7,199 nucleotides of DNA, from contig DBWK01000059.1 of NCBI GenBank assembly GCA_002308875.1, forward strand, positions 35,020-42,218. Direction: 5' to 3'. The stretch is from Treponema sp. UBA1240. GTDB taxonomy: Bacteria; Spirochaetota; Spirochaetia; Treponematales; Treponemataceae. The notes below the pieces were generated by a model, which ran no database searches, was not told where the DNA came from, and saw only the letters and a list, made by a program, of their open reading frames with translations. Below are positions 1-6,170 of the stretch, piece by piece (the first letter of the stretch is position 1; each line of letters starts with the position of its first letter). Made by a program: the position numbers and the translations under genes.

Positions 1-228
1 TGCATATTTCCAGTTTGTTTTGTTAAGAACGCGGTATTCGCGCACTTTTAAGCCGGAAGCCGTCAACTGTATGTTTGCAGGATGGTAAGTGTTGTTTTCG
101 TATGTAAAAGTTGCGGGATAAGGCGCTACAAATTCGGCAAGAATCATATTGAAGTACAAAATTACAAGAATGATTACGGATATGTATGCTAAAGGTTTTG
201 TTTTTAAAAAGTCAAAAAACTGTTTCAT
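1..228 (-). CDS. oppC: OppC-type ABC transporter permease, N-terminal part (runs off the left edge)
   Basis: The first 76 codons of an inner-membrane permease of a peptide/nickel-type ABC importer are visible, starting MKQFFDFLKTKPLAYIS. Residues about 13-33 form one hydrophobic helix ending in AEFVAPYPA, the place where OppC/DppC proteins carry their conserved post-helix APY motif. The following residues (about 38-76, rich in Asn, Thr and Tyr) are polar and periplasmic, typical of the longer OppC variants that have a large first external loop. The start lies 21 bp after the stop of the OppB-like gene, with an AGGAA ribosome binding site 7 bases before ATG, so it belongs to the same operon. 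The transmembrane core and EAA loop lie outside the window, so family assignment rests on the N-terminus and on the position directly after OppB. Confidence 0.8.
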   Translation of the reverse strand, partial: MKQFFDFLKTKPLAYISVIILVILYFNMILAEFVAPYPATFTYENNTYHPANIQLTASGLKVREYRVLNKTNWKYA

Positions 229-249
229 AGTCTATTCCTGTTTACCTTT

Positions 250-1362
250 TTACGCATACCTGATTCGCGGATCCGCGATTGCAAGCAGAATATCGCTGAT
301 TACCATTCCAACCAGAACCAGTGCCGAAATAAACATACTGTTCGCAAGTACAAGGTTTATGTCTTCCTGTAGAACAGCCTCATACATAAGCCGCCCTATA
401 CCGGGGTAGGCAAAGATAATCTCAAGAACCAGAGAGCCGCTGAAAAGGCTTGCAAGCAGGTTTGCGCTTCCTGTTATGTACGGATTGAGTGTGTTGCGGA
501 AAGCGTGATTCAGATAAACGCGTTTTTCGCTTATTCCGCGCGAACGCAGCGCAAAAATATACGGCATTCCCATCTGGTCAAGCATCGTGGCGCGAATCAT
601 GCGCATAGTACCGCCCACACCTCCGAGAAACGATGCCAAAAGTGGCAGAAAAATGTGGTGCATGTAGCTGAATACGAACTTTTGCGGTGCTTCGCGAAAA
701 ACAAAGTCAGGATAGGCCGTTACAGGAAAAAGCCCTGTTACTGAAGCGAACAGCTGCAAAAGAATCAGCAGCAGAATTCCTGGAAACGCATGAAAAAACA
801 GAGCAAAGAATGTGGCGGCAGTATCCGTTTTTGTTCCTGCCTTGCTTGAAAAGTAAATACCAAGCAAAAACGAGAACAGCGTTATGAATACCAGCGAAAT
901 CAGGTTGAGCAGAATCGAATTCCAAAGACGGCTTTTTATCAAAAAACTTACCGGTGCTCTGGAAATAAGGCTTGTTCCCAAATCGTGATGAACAAGAACC
1001 CTGTTGAGCCACTTGAAGTATTGAACGTAAAACGGCTGATCAAGCCCGAATTCGGAACGCAGCTGTTCAATCTGATTCTGCGAAAACTGGCTGTCTTTAC
1101 CGGCGCTGGTTGCCGCCGAAGCTCCGCCTTTGCCGCCTGCTTCAGTACCTGAAAAAATCTGCTGTGTCATCATCTGGTCAACAATGTCGCCGGGGGCAAG
1201 AGCCATCAGCCCAAAAAGAGCAAGACCGAGCAAAAACAGCAGAACAATCATTGTTATAAGTCTGCCTGTTATGAAAGAAGTAAGCGGCGCTTTGTGCCGG
1301 AACGCTTTCCATGGAGCGGAGACCGTTTCTTTTACCGCATAAAAAAGTTGTTTCAGCTTCAT
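250..1362 (-). CDS. oppB: OppB/DppB-type ABC transporter permease
   Basis: Inner-membrane permease of an oligopeptide/dipeptide/nickel-class importer. There are about six hydrophobic helices (near residues 34-56, 148-170, 184-206, 235-255, 300-320 and 341-363). The cytoplasmic EAA loop that docks on the ATPase is clear around residues 256-295, with LRSRGISEKRVYLNHAFRN matching the family pattern ARAKG-x-HAxRN. The C-terminus, DPRIRYA, is also typical of the family. At 370 residues it is longer than a usual OppB (a little over 300). The extra length is a charged N-terminal tail of about 30 residues and an external segment (about 65-100) with a Gly/Ala/Ser-rich run at 75-88. The start is 4 bp after the binding-protein stop, which implies translational coupling; no strong ribosome binding site is seen. 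The transported substrate cannot be read from the sequence. Confidence 0.93.
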   Translation of the reverse strand: MKLKQLFYAVKETVSAPWKAFRHKAPLTSFITGRLITMIVLLFLLGLALFGLMALAPGDIVDQMMTQQIFSGTEAGGKGGASAATSAGKDSQFSQNQIEQLRSEFGLDQPFYVQYFKWLNRVLVHHDLGTSLISRAPVSFLIKSRLWNSILLNLISLVFITLFSFLLGIYFSSKAGTKTDTAATFFALFFHAFPGILLLILLQLFASVTGLFPVTAYPDFVFREAPQKFVFSYMHHIFLPLLASFLGGVGGTMRMIRATMLDQMGMPYIFALRSRGISEKRVYLNHAFRNTLNPYITGSANLLASLFSGSLVLEIIFAYPGIGRLMYEAVLQEDINLVLANSMFISALVLVGMVISDILLAIADPRIRYA

Positions 1363-1366
1363 ACCA

Positions 1367-3187
1367 TTATTCTTTTATAAAAACGTGATCCGTCATTGCA
1401 CTGTTCCTGTTGTCGTAATAGACATTGGAAAGATCCCACTTGTTTCTTATTGCAAAAAAGTTTCGTGACCTTACAAGATAAATAACAGGACATTGTTCCA
1501 ACAGAATCCGCTGATACTCGTCCCAAATGGGTTTTGCCGCATCATGGTCGTTTGTGTAACAGCCTTCGTTGTAAAGCTCGTCAATACGTGCTTCCCACTC
1601 GGTTGCAGGTTTTTCCTGCAGAGGATACCATGCGTGCAGGTTTCCGTCGCTCGGCCATACGTTGCTACCCTGTGACGGGAACAGATTTGTTCCCAACCCG
1701 ATTATTACACTCTGCCAGTCGTATGTGGAAGTAAGCATTTCCACAATCTTCTGAAAATCAGTCTGGCGTATGTTTACTGTTACACCGGCTCTGGAGCACT
1801 CATCCGCAATAATCTGCGCAATATCATTTACAACGGTGTTTGAGGCCGCAATCATCAGGTCAAATTCAAGCTTGTTTCCCTTTTCGTCATAAAAAACACC
1901 GTCTTTTTTTGTAAATCCGGCGCTTTTCAGCAGTTGTTCCGCCTTTTTAACATCGTATTTGTATTGGAGAGTTATATCAGGATTGTAAAAAGGATTAACT
2001 TCAGGAAAAAAGTCGTATTTGGGCTGTGCCAGTCCACGGTAAGTCTGGGTAATTATTCTGTCGCGGTTCAAAAGGCAGCTCATTGCCTGCCGTACTTCCT
2101 TTTTTGTAAACCAGTCATAAAAAGGCTGGTCGCTGTTTACCGGATTCTGGTTAAAAATCCACATGGAAGAACCCATTGAACCTTCCGCGTTAAAAACAGT
2201 GTAATCGCTGCCCTGATTGTTTACAACATCGTTGTATTCTTCAGGACGCGGCACGTAGGCTTCGGTCTTTCCCTGTGTGAATAAAAGATAATCCGTGTTT
2301 TGGTCGCCTATAATCTGGTAAACCATTTTTTCGTAATAAGGGATTGAAACGCCTTTTTCGTCTTTTTCCCAATAATTGGGGTTGCGGGTAAAAACGAGCC
2401 TCTGGGCGGGAACATAATCGGTAATGTACCATTTTCCGCATGAGGGAATTGTTTTTGGATCACAATTAATGCTGAAAAGATTTTTTACACCTTCAACTCC
2501 GCCTTTTTCCTTTGCAGGTTTGTAAATGAACGACGGACACAGGTTCATGTTCGTTGCGAGCAGCGGGTCCGAAACAATCCGCGGAAAAACAAAGTCAAAA
2601 TGCTTGTCGTCTATTTTTATGCAGTCAATGTGCGCTTCTTCGCCATTTTCAAGAGTAACCCACTGGCCGGAGTATCCGCTGGAAGCGAACTCAGGATCAC
2701 CCGCAATTTCGTTGTACCAGAATACAAAATCGTCGGATGTAACCGGTATTTTTTTGTCGTTGTCGGGATAAGTCCAAAAAAGACCGTCTCTTATTGTAAA
2801 ATGCGCTGTGAGCGTGTTCTTTGCAGGGTCGGTTTCTATTTCGCAAAAGGCGGCGTGAGGTTCCCATTCGCGCGTAAATGTATTGTAGTCAGAAAGATAA
2901 TCCAGAGTTTGTTCTATTATTCCGTTGCTGGTGCCGTCACGTTCGGCTATGAGCTGATTGAATGTTTTGGGATCGTTGATGATCGAATCGTTCCAGATTC
3001 CGCCGAGTTTGCCGTCAATAAATTTTTCGCCCTTCCACGGTTTGCTTGTGGTTTTGCTTATAAGTTCAAACTCGTTTTCTGCGAGCTGCCGTTCAATTTC
3101 AGAAAGGTCAAGTTCTTCTTCTTTTTTACAACTATTAAGAAGCACAACACAAATAAAAACAAAAAAACAAATTTTAAAAAGTTTCAT
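1367..3187 (-). CDS. oppA: Extracellular solute-binding lipoprotein, family 5 (peptide/nickel ABC importer)
   Basis: Substrate-capturing component of the importer, 606 residues, of the SBP_bac_5 type. It starts with a lysine-containing hydrophobic signal peptide and a lipobox LNSC with Cys20 as the likely lipidation site, followed by an acidic tether. Family landmarks in order: TIRDGLFWTYPD near 131-142 with SDDFVFWYNEI at 151-161; LVFTRNPNYWEKD near 264-276; a KKEVRQAMSCLLNRDRI segment near 362-378, the conserved region where family members read RxAlxxAiDR; YDVKKAEQLLKSAGF at 411-425; and a C-terminal CPVIYLVRSRNFFAI stretch near 566-580. It is the first gene of the minus-strand operon. The start is supported by the signal peptide and by an AGGA motif 10 bases upstream. 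The oppA symbol is by operon position only: the ligand may be a peptide, an oligosaccharide or another solute. Confidence 0.92.
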   Translation of the reverse strand: MKLFKICFFVFICVVLLNSCKKEEELDLSEIERQLAENEFELISKTTSKPWKGEKFIDGKLGGIWNDSIINDPKTFNQLIAERDGTSNGIIEQTLDYLSDYNTFTREWEPHAAFCEIETDPAKNTLTAHFTIRDGLFWTYPDNDKKIPVTSDDFVFWYNEIAGDPEFASSGYSGQWVTLENGEEAHIDCIKIDDKHFDFVFPRIVSDPLLATNMNLCPSFIYKPAKEKGGVEGVKNLFSINCDPKTIPSCGKWYITDYVPAQRLVFTRNPNYWEKDEKGVSIPYYEKMVYQIIGDQNTDYLLFTQGKTEAYVPRPEEYNDVVNNQGSDYTVFNAEGSMGSSMWIFNQNPVNSDQPFYDWFTKKEVRQAMSCLLNRDRIITQTYRGLAQPKYDFFPEVNPFYNPDITLQYKYDVKKAEQLLKSAGFTKKDGVFYDEKGNKLEFDLMIAASNTVVNDIAQIIADECSRAGVTVNIRQTDFQKIVEMLTSTYDWQSVIIGLGTNLFPSQGSNVWPSDGNLHAWYPLQEKPATEWEARIDELYNEGCYTNDHDAAKPIWDEYQRILLEQCPVIYLVRSRNFFAIRNKWDLSNVYYDNRNSAMTDHVFIKE

Positions 3188-3193
3188 AGAGTA

Positions 3194-3222
3194 ATTATCC
3201 TACAAAAACCGCATTTAGTCTA
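3194..3222 (-). promoter_or_regulatory. Possible sigma70-type promoter of the ABC importer operon
   Basis: On the minus strand TAGACT (3222-3217) and GATAAT (3199-3194) are separated by exactly 17 bases, matching the -35 and -10 consensus at 4 of 6 and 5 of 6 positions. The -10 box ends only 6 bases before the ATG at 3187, so transcription would begin at or next to the start codon. That would make the AGGA at 3201-3198 useless as a ribosome binding site, so either the message is leaderless or this match is accidental and the true promoter lies further upstream. Confidence 0.35.
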
Positions 3223-3243
3223 TTTTTATCTTAAAAAAACATT

Positions 3244-3291
3244 CGTCTTTGCGAGCGCGGCGAGGTACTTATACCTGCCGGAGCAATCACG
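3244..3291. repeat. Imperfect inverted-repeat intergenic element (REP/MITE-like stem-loop)
   Basis: A GC-rich block stands out in an AT-rich intergenic region. Its ends are imperfect inverted repeats, CGTCTTTGC (3244-3252) and GCAATCACG (3283-3291), agreeing at 7 of 9 positions when one is reverse-complemented. A second inverted repeat sits inside it, AGGTA-CTTA-TACCT (3263-3276). The edge sequences resemble the widely dispersed intergenic repeats of the form GTCATTGCGAG...GAAGCAATC known from many bacterial genomes. That resemblance is recalled, not searched, and only one copy is present in this window. It ends 17 bases before the -35 box of the rightward promoter. Confidence 0.5.
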
Positions 3292-3308
3292 TTATTTTCA
3301 AATTATTA

Positions 3309-3337
3309 TTGACAAATCATAGTTTTGACTTCATACT
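3309..3337 (+). promoter_or_regulatory. Sigma70-type promoter of the cyclic-nucleotide-binding protein gene
   Basis: A perfect TTGACA (3309-3314) is followed after 17 bases by CATACT (3332-3337), a 4 of 6 match to the -10 consensus. Transcription would start near 3344, giving a leader of about 20 bases before the TTG start codon at 3366. This agrees with the ribosome binding site at 3352-3357 and argues against any start codon further upstream in the same frame. Confidence 0.6.
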
Positions 3338-3351
3338 TAATAGGTTATTAA

Positions 3352-3368
3352 GAGGGGAAGAATTCTTG
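3352..3368 (+). promoter_or_regulatory. Ribosome binding site and TTG start that fix the start of the cNMP-binding protein
   Basis: GAGGGG at 3352-3357 is followed by 8 bases and then TTG at 3366-3368. The reading frame is open back to a TTG at 3249, but that codon lies inside the repeat element and upstream of the promoter, has no ribosome binding site, and would add 39 residues that do not resemble a cyclic-nucleotide-binding domain. The TTG at 3366 gives the natural N-terminus MLQLSFVNFRRGSYILVEG. Confidence 0.75.
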
Positions 3369-4568
3369 CTACAGTTATCATTTGTTAATTTCAGAAGAGG
3401 TTCATACATACTGGTTGAAGGCAAGCCGGAATCAGACCGTTTTTATATAATTCAGAACGGACAGGCTCAGGTAATCAGAGAACTGGATTTTTCTTCTTCA
3501 AACAATCCTAAGAACAACATACTCGGTCCCGGAGACTTTGTCGGAGTTATTCCGTGTATGTCTAACCATAACCAGATTGAATCCGTCGTAGCTCTTACGG
3601 ATTTAGTCGCAATCTCAGTAAGAAAAGACCAGTATCCTGATCTTATCGCAAAAAACACCGCCGTTGCGCTTAAAATAATCAGAGTTTTTGCCGCCCGAAT
3701 GCGCGAAATGAACGAAGTGCTTATGGAAATGGCACTGCAGTCAACCTCTGTTGTTTCATCGGAACAGCTTTTTAACGTTGCCGTATTCTACGACCGCGAC
3801 CACAATATAGATGCAGCCGTTTACGCATACTATCACTACCTTAAGACTGCACCGCAGGGCGACAAGGCGGCACTCGCAAAACAAAGATTCGTACTTTTGC
3901 AGCCAAAATCAAAAGCCGTTTATCTTGAACCAAAAGAAGAAATGATACGCACATACCCGATGGGAACAATGGTTTTTGCCGAAAGCCAGCCCGGACAGGA
4001 CATGTTCATTATTCAGGAAGGTCAGGTAAAAATAACAAAAATCGTAAACAACAAAGAAGTTGTTCTTGCCGTTCTCAAAAAAGGAGACTTTTTCGGCGAG
4101 ATGGCTCTTTTGGAAAACCTACCGCGTTCCGCCTGTGCAATTGCGCACGAAGACTGCAAACTGATGGTAATCAACCGCAAGAACTTTGATCAGATGGTTT
4201 CCACGCAGGCACAGATGATAGCAAGACTCACAACAACCCTTGCAGACCGCCTGTGGTCAATGTACAGACAGGTAAGCAATACACGCATCCAGGATCCGCA
4301 GGGAAAGATTATTGATATGATAGCCCTGCAGATTGAAAAGGCACGAATCCCGATTAATCCGGGCGTTCAGGTTTCACACGAAATCGATCTGGCATTCCAT
4401 GAAATCGCTAATATGTGCGCAATTCCGCCGGAAGAACAGGCTTCTCTGCTCAATCTTTTTGAAAAAGACCAGCGCCTTAAAATTTCGCACAACAAGATTT
4501 TTATAAAGAACTGCGAAGAAATAATTAAACTCGCTACCTATTACAGAAAACAAAAGACGGCAAAATAA
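3366..4568 (+). CDS. Cytoplasmic protein with two cyclic-nucleotide-binding domains and a winged-helix-like C-terminus
   Basis: A 400-residue protein without signal peptide or membrane segment. Domain 1 (about 1-120) is a cNMP-binding beta-roll (RRGSYILVEG, RFYIIQNGQAQVI, LGPGDFVGVIP), but its phosphate-binding cassette lacks the usual FGE...RSA residues, so it probably does not bind nucleotide. Residues about 132-180 are helical and read like a single TPR-type hairpin. Domain 2 (about 185-300) has an intact cassette, GDFFGEMALLENLPRSACA, with Glu245 and Arg254 at the positions that contact the cyclic nucleotide ribose and phosphate. The C-terminus (about 310-395: IIDMIALQIEK, FHEIANMCAIPPEEQASLL, LKISHNKIFIKN) follows the layout of the CRP winged helix, but its recognition helix is acidic and lacks the usual ETVSR signature, so DNA binding is doubtful. 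It probably senses cAMP or a related nucleotide. The TTG start is set by a strong ribosome binding site and a well-placed promoter. Confidence 0.88.
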   Translation: MLQLSFVNFRRGSYILVEGKPESDRFYIIQNGQAQVIRELDFSSSNNPKNNILGPGDFVGVIPCMSNHNQIESVVALTDLVAISVRKDQYPDLIAKNTAVALKIIRVFAARMREMNEVLMEMALQSTSVVSSEQLFNVAVFYDRDHNIDAAVYAYYHYLKTAPQGDKAALAKQRFVLLQPKSKAVYLEPKEEMIRTYPMGTMVFAESQPGQDMFIIQEGQVKITKIVNNKEVVLAVLKKGDFFGEMALLENLPRSACAIAHEDCKLMVINRKNFDQMVSTQAQMIARLTTTLADRLWSMYRQVSNTRIQDPQGKIIDMIALQIEKARIPINPGVQVSHEIDLAFHEIANMCAIPPEEQASLLNLFEKDQRLKISHNKIFIKNCEEIIKLATYYRKQKTAK

Positions 4569-4594
4569 AGGCATTTTTTAATCTGTTTCCAATC

Positions 4595-4620
4595 TATATT
4601 TAATGAACGGACTATATAAA
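4595..4620 (+). promoter_or_regulatory. AT-rich promoter-like stretch before the exported protein/DUF192 operon
   Basis: Two -10-like hexamers occur, TATATT at 4595-4600 and TATAAA at 4615-4620, neither with a convincing -35 box at the right distance. If the second is used, transcription starts near 4627, which would exclude an ATG at 4620 and leave a leader of about 23 bases before ATG 4650. No clear terminator separates this stretch from the preceding gene, so read-through from the cNMP gene is also possible. Confidence 0.25.
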
Positions 4621-4649
4621 TGTGCAATCTTTTTACCGATAAACAATAT

Positions 4650-5270
4650 ATGAAAACCCGTATATTTTTTGTGCTTATTTTTTTGTTATTAATCTCACAG
4701 GCATTGTTTGCAGAAATTACAGCCGAAGTCGACATTCAGGAAGACCAGGCTTCTGTTTCCATTACAATAGGCGGTAACGGCAAAAAGCCCCAAAACAAAG
4801 AAATTCAGCCGCTTCCGCGTAAATACCGCACAATGCAGCTGGGCATGAACATTGACGATGTAAAAAAAGCACTTGCAAACGACAGTATTTTTGGTTACAG
4901 AGGAGAACGCGATGTTTCGCTTTTGCCCTCACCCAACCGTGTTCTCATTGAAACATCAGGGCTTTCTTTTTTGGACCGCAGCTGGTTCCAGTTCTACGAA
5001 GACAAACTTTACACGATGATTTTCAAACTTGATGAAGATCGTGTTGATTTTTATTCAATGTTCAAGACACTTAACGAAAAATACGGTGAACCCACAAGCC
5101 TCAGTCCCGACAAGGTTGTTTGGAAAGACGACAGCATAACACTGTGTCTGGAACGTCCGCTTACCATCAAATACATAGACACCAAAGTGTTTAAGGAAAT
5201 TCAGGACAAAGCCGGAATCGAAAAGAACAAGGAAGAAGTTACACGTCAGGGATTTTTGGACAGTCTATGA
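4650..5270 (+). CDS. Exported protein of unknown function, spirochaete-type
   Basis: A 206-residue protein that I cannot name. Residues 1-21 (MKTRIFFVLIFLLLISQALFA) form a clear signal peptide, cleaved probably before Glu22 by signal peptidase I, with no lipobox cysteine, so the product should be periplasmic or outer-membrane associated. The mature part has a linker rich in Gly, Asn and Lys (about 40-55). A compact domain follows (about 58-180), containing MQLGMNIDDVKKAL, SWFQFYEDKLYTMIFKL, LNEKYGEP and LCLERPLTIKYID. The LGM...DDVKKAL opening and the KYGEP motif recall small periplasmic BLIP/SmpA-like folds, but that is only a resemblance. An in-frame ATG at 4620 would add 10 residues in front of the signal peptide; 4650 is preferred. 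Neither start has a good ribosome binding site. The gene overlaps the DUF192 lipoprotein gene by 4 bp (ATGA), so the two are made together. Confidence 0.8.
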   Translation: MKTRIFFVLIFLLLISQALFAEITAEVDIQEDQASVSITIGGNGKKPQNKEIQPLPRKYRTMQLGMNIDDVKKALANDSIFGYRGERDVSLLPSPNRVLIETSGLSFLDRSWFQFYEDKLYTMIFKLDEDRVDFYSMFKTLNEKYGEPTSLSPDKVVWKDDSITLCLERPLTIKYIDTKVFKEIQDKAGIEKNKEEVTRQGFLDSL

Positions 5271-5719
5271 AAACTCTGATACTGCGTACATCTTTTTGGT
5301 TTCTGCTGTTTTTCGTTCTTATATTCTGCGGCTGTTCTGAACAGATGAAAAAAACAGAGCTTGTGCTTGTCCGCAATGACGGTACAACGGAAACACTTTC
5401 CGTTGAACTTGCGCTTACACCGGAAGAACAGGCACACGGCTACATGGAACGCAAAAAGATTCCTGCCGGAACAGGTATGCTTTTTGTTTTTCAATATGAC
5501 CAGCGCGCAAGTTTTTGGATGAAAAACACACCCACCCCGCTTTCCATCGCATACATCGATTCCACGGGAACAATCCGCGACATCTTTAATATGAAGCCTT
5601 TCAGCCTTGAAGCAATAAACAGCACCGTTTCAGTACGTTATGCGCTTGAAGTTCCTCAGGGCTGGTTTGCCGAGAACAACATAACTCCCGGCGACAAGAT
5701 TCAAATTCCCAAACTCTAA
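5267..5719 (+). CDS. DUF192 family lipoprotein
   Basis: A 150-residue envelope protein. Residues 1-22 are a hydrophobic signal sequence ending in FCGC, with Cys23 the likely lipid-modified residue; Phe at -3 is unusual in most bacteria but tolerated in spirochaetes. The DUF192 domain fills about residues 32-148 and is complete: LALTPEEQAHGYMERKKIP (the family's duplicated R-x-GLM-x-R region, here with HGYM), GTGMLFVF at 68-75, the hallmark FWMKNTPTPLSIAYID at 83-98, and the C-terminal ALEVPQGWF at 126-134 before a final GDKI turn. The biochemical role of DUF192 proteins is not established. The start codon overlaps the stop of the upstream exported protein (ATGA), implying translational coupling and a shared envelope process. 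The gene converges on the next gene with only 7 bp between stops, and no strong terminator is visible. Confidence 0.92.
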   Translation: MKTLILRTSFWFLLFFVLIFCGCSEQMKKTELVLVRNDGTTETLSVELALTPEEQAHGYMERKKIPAGTGMLFVFQYDQRASFWMKNTPTPLSIAYIDSTGTIRDIFNMKPFSLEAINSTVSVRYALEVPQGWFAENNITPGDKIQIPKL

Positions 5720-5726
5720 AATACTG

Positions 5727-6041
5727 TTAAACTTTATTTTCAGCATCATTGTCGCTGTTGTCTGCTTCGAGCATCTTGACGAATTCCTGCTCAAGCGGAT
5801 TCAGCTCATTGCTTATTGATTTTACCTGAAAGCAGTCATAAATTAAAATCAGCACACTAGCAAGTATAATAAGCCCCATAATCAGCAAAAACCACAATTG
5901 CATCGTGTCTGTTTTATAAGACTGATAAATATAATAAATGATGATTGCTATTACAAATACACAAATAGTCCTGTTGCGGTCATAACCCTGCTTCTTTTTT
6001 TTCAAATCTTCGATTTTATCTTGAAGTTCTTTATTTTCCAT
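5727..6041 (-). CDS. Small two-helix membrane protein of unknown function
   Basis: A 104-residue protein that I do not recognise. It begins with a short charged, coiled-coil-like stretch (MENKELQDKIEDLKKKK, about 1-17), followed by two hydrophobic helices (about 26-40 and 49-71) with a short polar turn between them. A cytoplasmic acidic tail contains NPLEQEFVKMLEADNSDNDAEN (about 81-102). The arrangement predicts a helical hairpin in the inner membrane with both ends in the cytoplasm. Base composition is AT-rich compared with the genes to its left, like the toxin module to its right, suggesting the whole stretch was acquired. No Shine-Dalgarno motif precedes ATG 6041, but a -10-like box lies 6 bases upstream. 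It is transcribed divergently from the toxin gene. Coding status is supported by uninterrupted length and sensible membrane topology only. Confidence 0.65.
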   Translation of the reverse strand: MENKELQDKIEDLKKKKQGYDRNRTICVFVIAIIIYYIYQSYKTDTMQLWFLLIMGLIILASVLILIYDCFQVKSISNELNPLEQEFVKMLEADNSDNDAENKV

Positions 6042-6047
6042 AGCTCA

Positions 6048-6077
6048 AGTATATAGGAAAAGATTTAGATGAGACAA
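6048..6077 (-). promoter_or_regulatory. Possible promoter of the small membrane protein gene
   Basis: Minus-strand TTGTCT (6077-6072) and TATACT (6053-6048) lie 18 bases apart, with 4 of 6 and 5 of 6 consensus matches. The -10 box ends 6 bases from the ATG at 6041, and there is no ribosome binding site in between, so a leaderless transcript would result if this promoter is used. Confidence 0.35.
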
Positions 6078-6084
6078 GCGGAAT

Positions 6085-6090
6085 TATAAT
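6085..6090 (+). promoter_or_regulatory. -10-like TATAAT upstream of the toxin/antitoxin pair
   Basis: A perfect TATAAT sits at 6085-6090, within a short palindrome ATTATAAT that also reads on the other strand. No -35 box of quality is found 16-18 bases upstream. If used, it would give a leader of roughly 70 bases ahead of the toxin start at 6169. A weaker TATACA at 6134-6139 is an alternative. Confidence 0.3.
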
Positions 6091-6140
6091 ACATCATTTT
6101 TTCGCAAAACGTACAAAAACAAATATTTAAACCTATACAT

Positions 6141-6170
6141 ATTGTGAGACTTTAAAAAGGAGTTCACAAT
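6141..6170 (+). repeat. 7-bp inverted repeat bracketing the toxin ribosome binding site and start codon
   Basis: ATTGTGA (6141-6147) and TCACAAT (6164-6170) are perfect reverse complements separated by 16 bases. The spacer contains the Shine-Dalgarno AAGGAG (6157-6162), and the right arm runs into the ATG (6169-6171). As DNA it could be an operator for autoregulation by a toxin-antitoxin complex. As RNA it would form a hairpin with the ribosome binding site in the loop and the first two bases of the start codon paired. Either would limit toxin synthesis; both are inferences. Confidence 0.5.

Noticed and set aside
2600..3322. A 240-residue plus-strand reading frame opposite the binding-protein gene
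   Set aside because: It is the antisense shadow of a well-supported lipoprotein gene, has no recognisable domain, and runs into the repeat element.
3249..3365. A 39-codon 5' extension of the cNMP protein from TTG 3249
   Set aside because: The stretch crosses the repeat element and the promoter, has no ribosome binding site, and encodes no domain-like sequence; the TTG at 3366 has a strong GAGGGG site.
4565..4590. Terminator after the cNMP gene (run of T at 4574-4579)
   Set aside because: No GC-rich stem precedes the T run, so it is just AT-rich spacer.
5718..5740. AAAATA...TATTTT hairpin as a bidirectional terminator between convergent genes
   Set aside because: The stem is six A/T pairs only, with no GC pair, too weak to call an intrinsic terminator.
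6143..6168. TGTGA...TCACA as a CRP-type binding site
   Set aside because: The half-sites are separated by 16 bases rather than the 6 of the CRP consensus, and they surround a ribosome binding site.
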